Shown here one piece after another: positions 4,565 through 5,832 of a stretch of 5,832 nt of DNA (position 1 is its first letter; each line of letters starts with the position of its first letter). Source of the stretch: Gammaproteobacteria bacterium (GTDB taxonomy: Bacteria; Pseudomonadota; Gammaproteobacteria; Eutrophobiales; Eutrophobiaceae); the NCBI GenBank assembly GCA_003645215.1, contig QNEM01000139.1, positions 1-5,832 on the forward strand, read 5' to 3'. The translations under genes and the position numbers were made by a program. Under the pieces are notes generated by a model that was not told the DNA's origin, did not search any database, and saw only the letters and a program-made list of their open reading frames with translations.

Positions 4565-5832
4565 ATGCAATTACCTGAAATGCATGATTACGATGTAATC
4601 AAAAGCCAGTTTAAACTGGAGATACCTGAGTTCTATAATTTTGCTTTTGATGTCATTGAAAAAAGAGCAAAGGAGCAAGATAAGACCGCTTTTATTGCAG
4701 TCGATGCTGAAGGAGAGAACATCAAGCATTACAAGTTTAGCGATCTTGATGTGGTCTCTAATCAATTCGCCAACGCCCTGATTTCAGCAGGTGTAAAAAA
4801 AGGTGATTTTGCCTTTGTCATGTTGCCGCGTATGCCTGAATGGTATTTCACCATGATGGGCTGTTGTAAATTGGGTGTTGTGACCATGCCGGGGACCAAT
4901 CTCCTGACAGCAAAAGATATCGAATACCGCATCAATATTTCGCAAGCAAAGTTGGCAATCGTAAATTCTGACAATGCTGATAAAATTGATGAAATTCGGC
5001 ATCAATGCCCTACTCTGGAAACGCTTATTGTCGTAGGTGAAGCAAGAGAGGGCTGGTTAACGTATGCAGAAATGAGCTCTGCATCTTCAGAGCTACTGGA
5101 CAAATCAAAACTTGAAGCAAGTCGTTCATCCGATTTGATGATAATCTACTTCACTTCCGGCACCACAGGCATGCCCAAGATGGTCCCTCGCGATCAAGCT
5201 TATGCACTTTCACACACTATTACTGGCCGTTACTGGATGGACCTTAAAGAGGACGATATTCACTGGACACTGTCGGATACCGGTTGGGCCAAGGCCGCAT
5301 GGGGCATGCTGTTTGCGCCATGGCAACTGGGTGCAACCATGGTGCTCTACAATGGTGAAGGCTTTGATGCTGAATTACATCTGGGCTTGATTGAAAAACT
5401 GGGGGTAACAACCTTCTGTGCACCACCAACGGTCTACCGACTTTTTGCACAGATGGATCTGTCTCAATTCAACCTGAGTTCAATTCGTCACGCGATTGGG
5501 GCCGGTGAACCACTTAACCCTGAGGTGATCAAGGTTTGGCAGAAAGCGACTGGTTCTGACATATATGATGGCTATGGCCAAACAGAAACAATCAATATTG
5601 TTGCCAATTATCCAGCCATTGCAGTCAAGCCAGGGTCGATGGGCAAACCGGTTCCAGGTGTCGATGTGCAGATTGTCGATGAAGATGGAAACCTGACCGC
5701 ACTCGATACAATTGGTCATATCGCAATACGCATTACCGATCCCTTGCAACCGGGCATGTTTTCCGGTTACTGGGAAGATCAGGAGGCAACCGAAAGGTCT
5801 TTCAAACATGGCTGGTATTACACCGGTGATAC
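4565..5832 (+). CDS. Acyl-CoA synthetase, medium-chain (ACSM-like) type, 3' end outside window
   Basis: This is an AMP-forming ligase that activates a carboxylic acid to its CoA thioester through an acyl-adenylate. The frame is open for 422 codons to the window edge, so roughly the last 100-130 residues (hinge and C-terminal lid with its catalytic lysine) are missing from view. Visible adenylation motifs in order are YFTSGTTGMPK (residues 195-205, the ATP phosphate loop), TLSDTGWAKAAWG (235-247), GAGEPL (312-317), YDGYGQTE (334-341, adenine/Mg site) and GWYYTGD (416-422, the start of the ribose-binding motif). The DTGWAK, GAGEPL and YGQTET forms resemble medium-chain and aryl/butyryl-type synthetases more than acetyl-CoA synthetase or long-chain FadD. 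No signal peptide or membrane segment is evident, so it should be cytosolic. It is probably the second gene of the regulator operon and the likely source of the CoA ester that the neighbouring CaiB-like enzyme could use. The chain length or ring character of the substrate is unknown. Confidence 0.93.
   Translation, partial: MQLPEMHDYDVIKSQFKLEIPEFYNFAFDVIEKRAKEQDKTAFIAVDAEGENIKHYKFSDLDVVSNQFANALISAGVKKGDFAFVMLPRMPEWYFTMMGCCKLGVVTMPGTNLLTAKDIEYRINISQAKLAIVNSDNADKIDEIRHQCPTLETLIVVGEAREGWLTYAEMSSASSELLDKSKLEASRSSDLMIIYFTSGTTGMPKMVPRDQAYALSHTITGRYWMDLKEDDIHWTLSDTGWAKAAWGMLFAPWQLGATMVLYNGEGFDAELHLGLIEKLGVTTFCAPPTVYRLFAQMDLSQFNLSSIRHAIGAGEPLNPEVIKVWQKATGSDIYDGYGQTETINIVANYPAIAVKPGSMGKPVPGVDVQIVDEDGNLTALDTIGHIAIRITDPLQPGMFSGYWEDQEATERSFKHGWYYTGD

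Noticed and set aside
4762..5809. Several minus- and plus-strand frames within 4571-5809
   Set aside because: All lie inside the acyl-CoA synthetase reading frame, which is open from 4565 to the edge and carries every expected adenylation motif in order.
1..5832. CRISPR array, tRNA, rRNA, insertion sequence, phage or defence genes
   Set aside because: No regularly spaced repeats, RNA-gene signatures, transposase frames or defence-related domains were seen on either strand.

Overview
The window looks like chromosomal DNA of a Gram-negative bacterium, most likely a non-enteric, possibly marine, gammaproteobacterium. The grounds are an outer-membrane porin with a Sec signal peptide and terminal Phe, moderate base composition, AUG/GUG starts with purine-rich ribosome sites, and fatty-acid/CoA-ester type genes. 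The placement is inference, and no marker gene is present.

Layout: positions 1-60 hold either the last codons of a plus-strand gene or the first codons of a minus-strand gene, and the sequence does not settle which. Positions 61-153 are a hairpin-rich block that looks like a dispersed intergenic repeat, followed by a clear bidirectional rho-independent terminator (175-202). A 428-residue porin (249-1535, minus, GTG start) precedes a 597-base gene-free regulatory stretch (1536-2132). That stretch contains candidate promoters for the porin and for the divergent gene, plus several palindromes. A short CaiB/BaiF-type CoA-transferase or alpha-methylacyl-CoA-racemase-like gene (2133-2969, plus) converges on a PnbA/NfnB-like FMN nitroreductase (3046-3714, minus). 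A TetR-family regulator (3853-4536, plus) is divergent from the nitroreductase. It is followed after 28 bases by a medium-chain-type acyl-CoA synthetase (4565 to the right edge, plus), which is intact as far as it is visible but cut by the window end.

How they may work together: the TetR regulator and the acyl-CoA synthetase form a likely operon. A 43-bp element between the regulator and the nitroreductase has perfect 16-base arms, with a TATAAT at mirrored positions in each arm, so one regulator could control both directions. A second, smaller motif, TGTAA-N3-TTACA, occurs upstream of both the CaiB-like gene and the nitroreductase. I infer a locally regulated set acting on a carboxylic acid: activation to a CoA thioester, possible CoA transfer or epimerisation, and a flavin-dependent reduction. 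The substrate cannot be read from sequence. The porin may be an unrelated general uptake channel.
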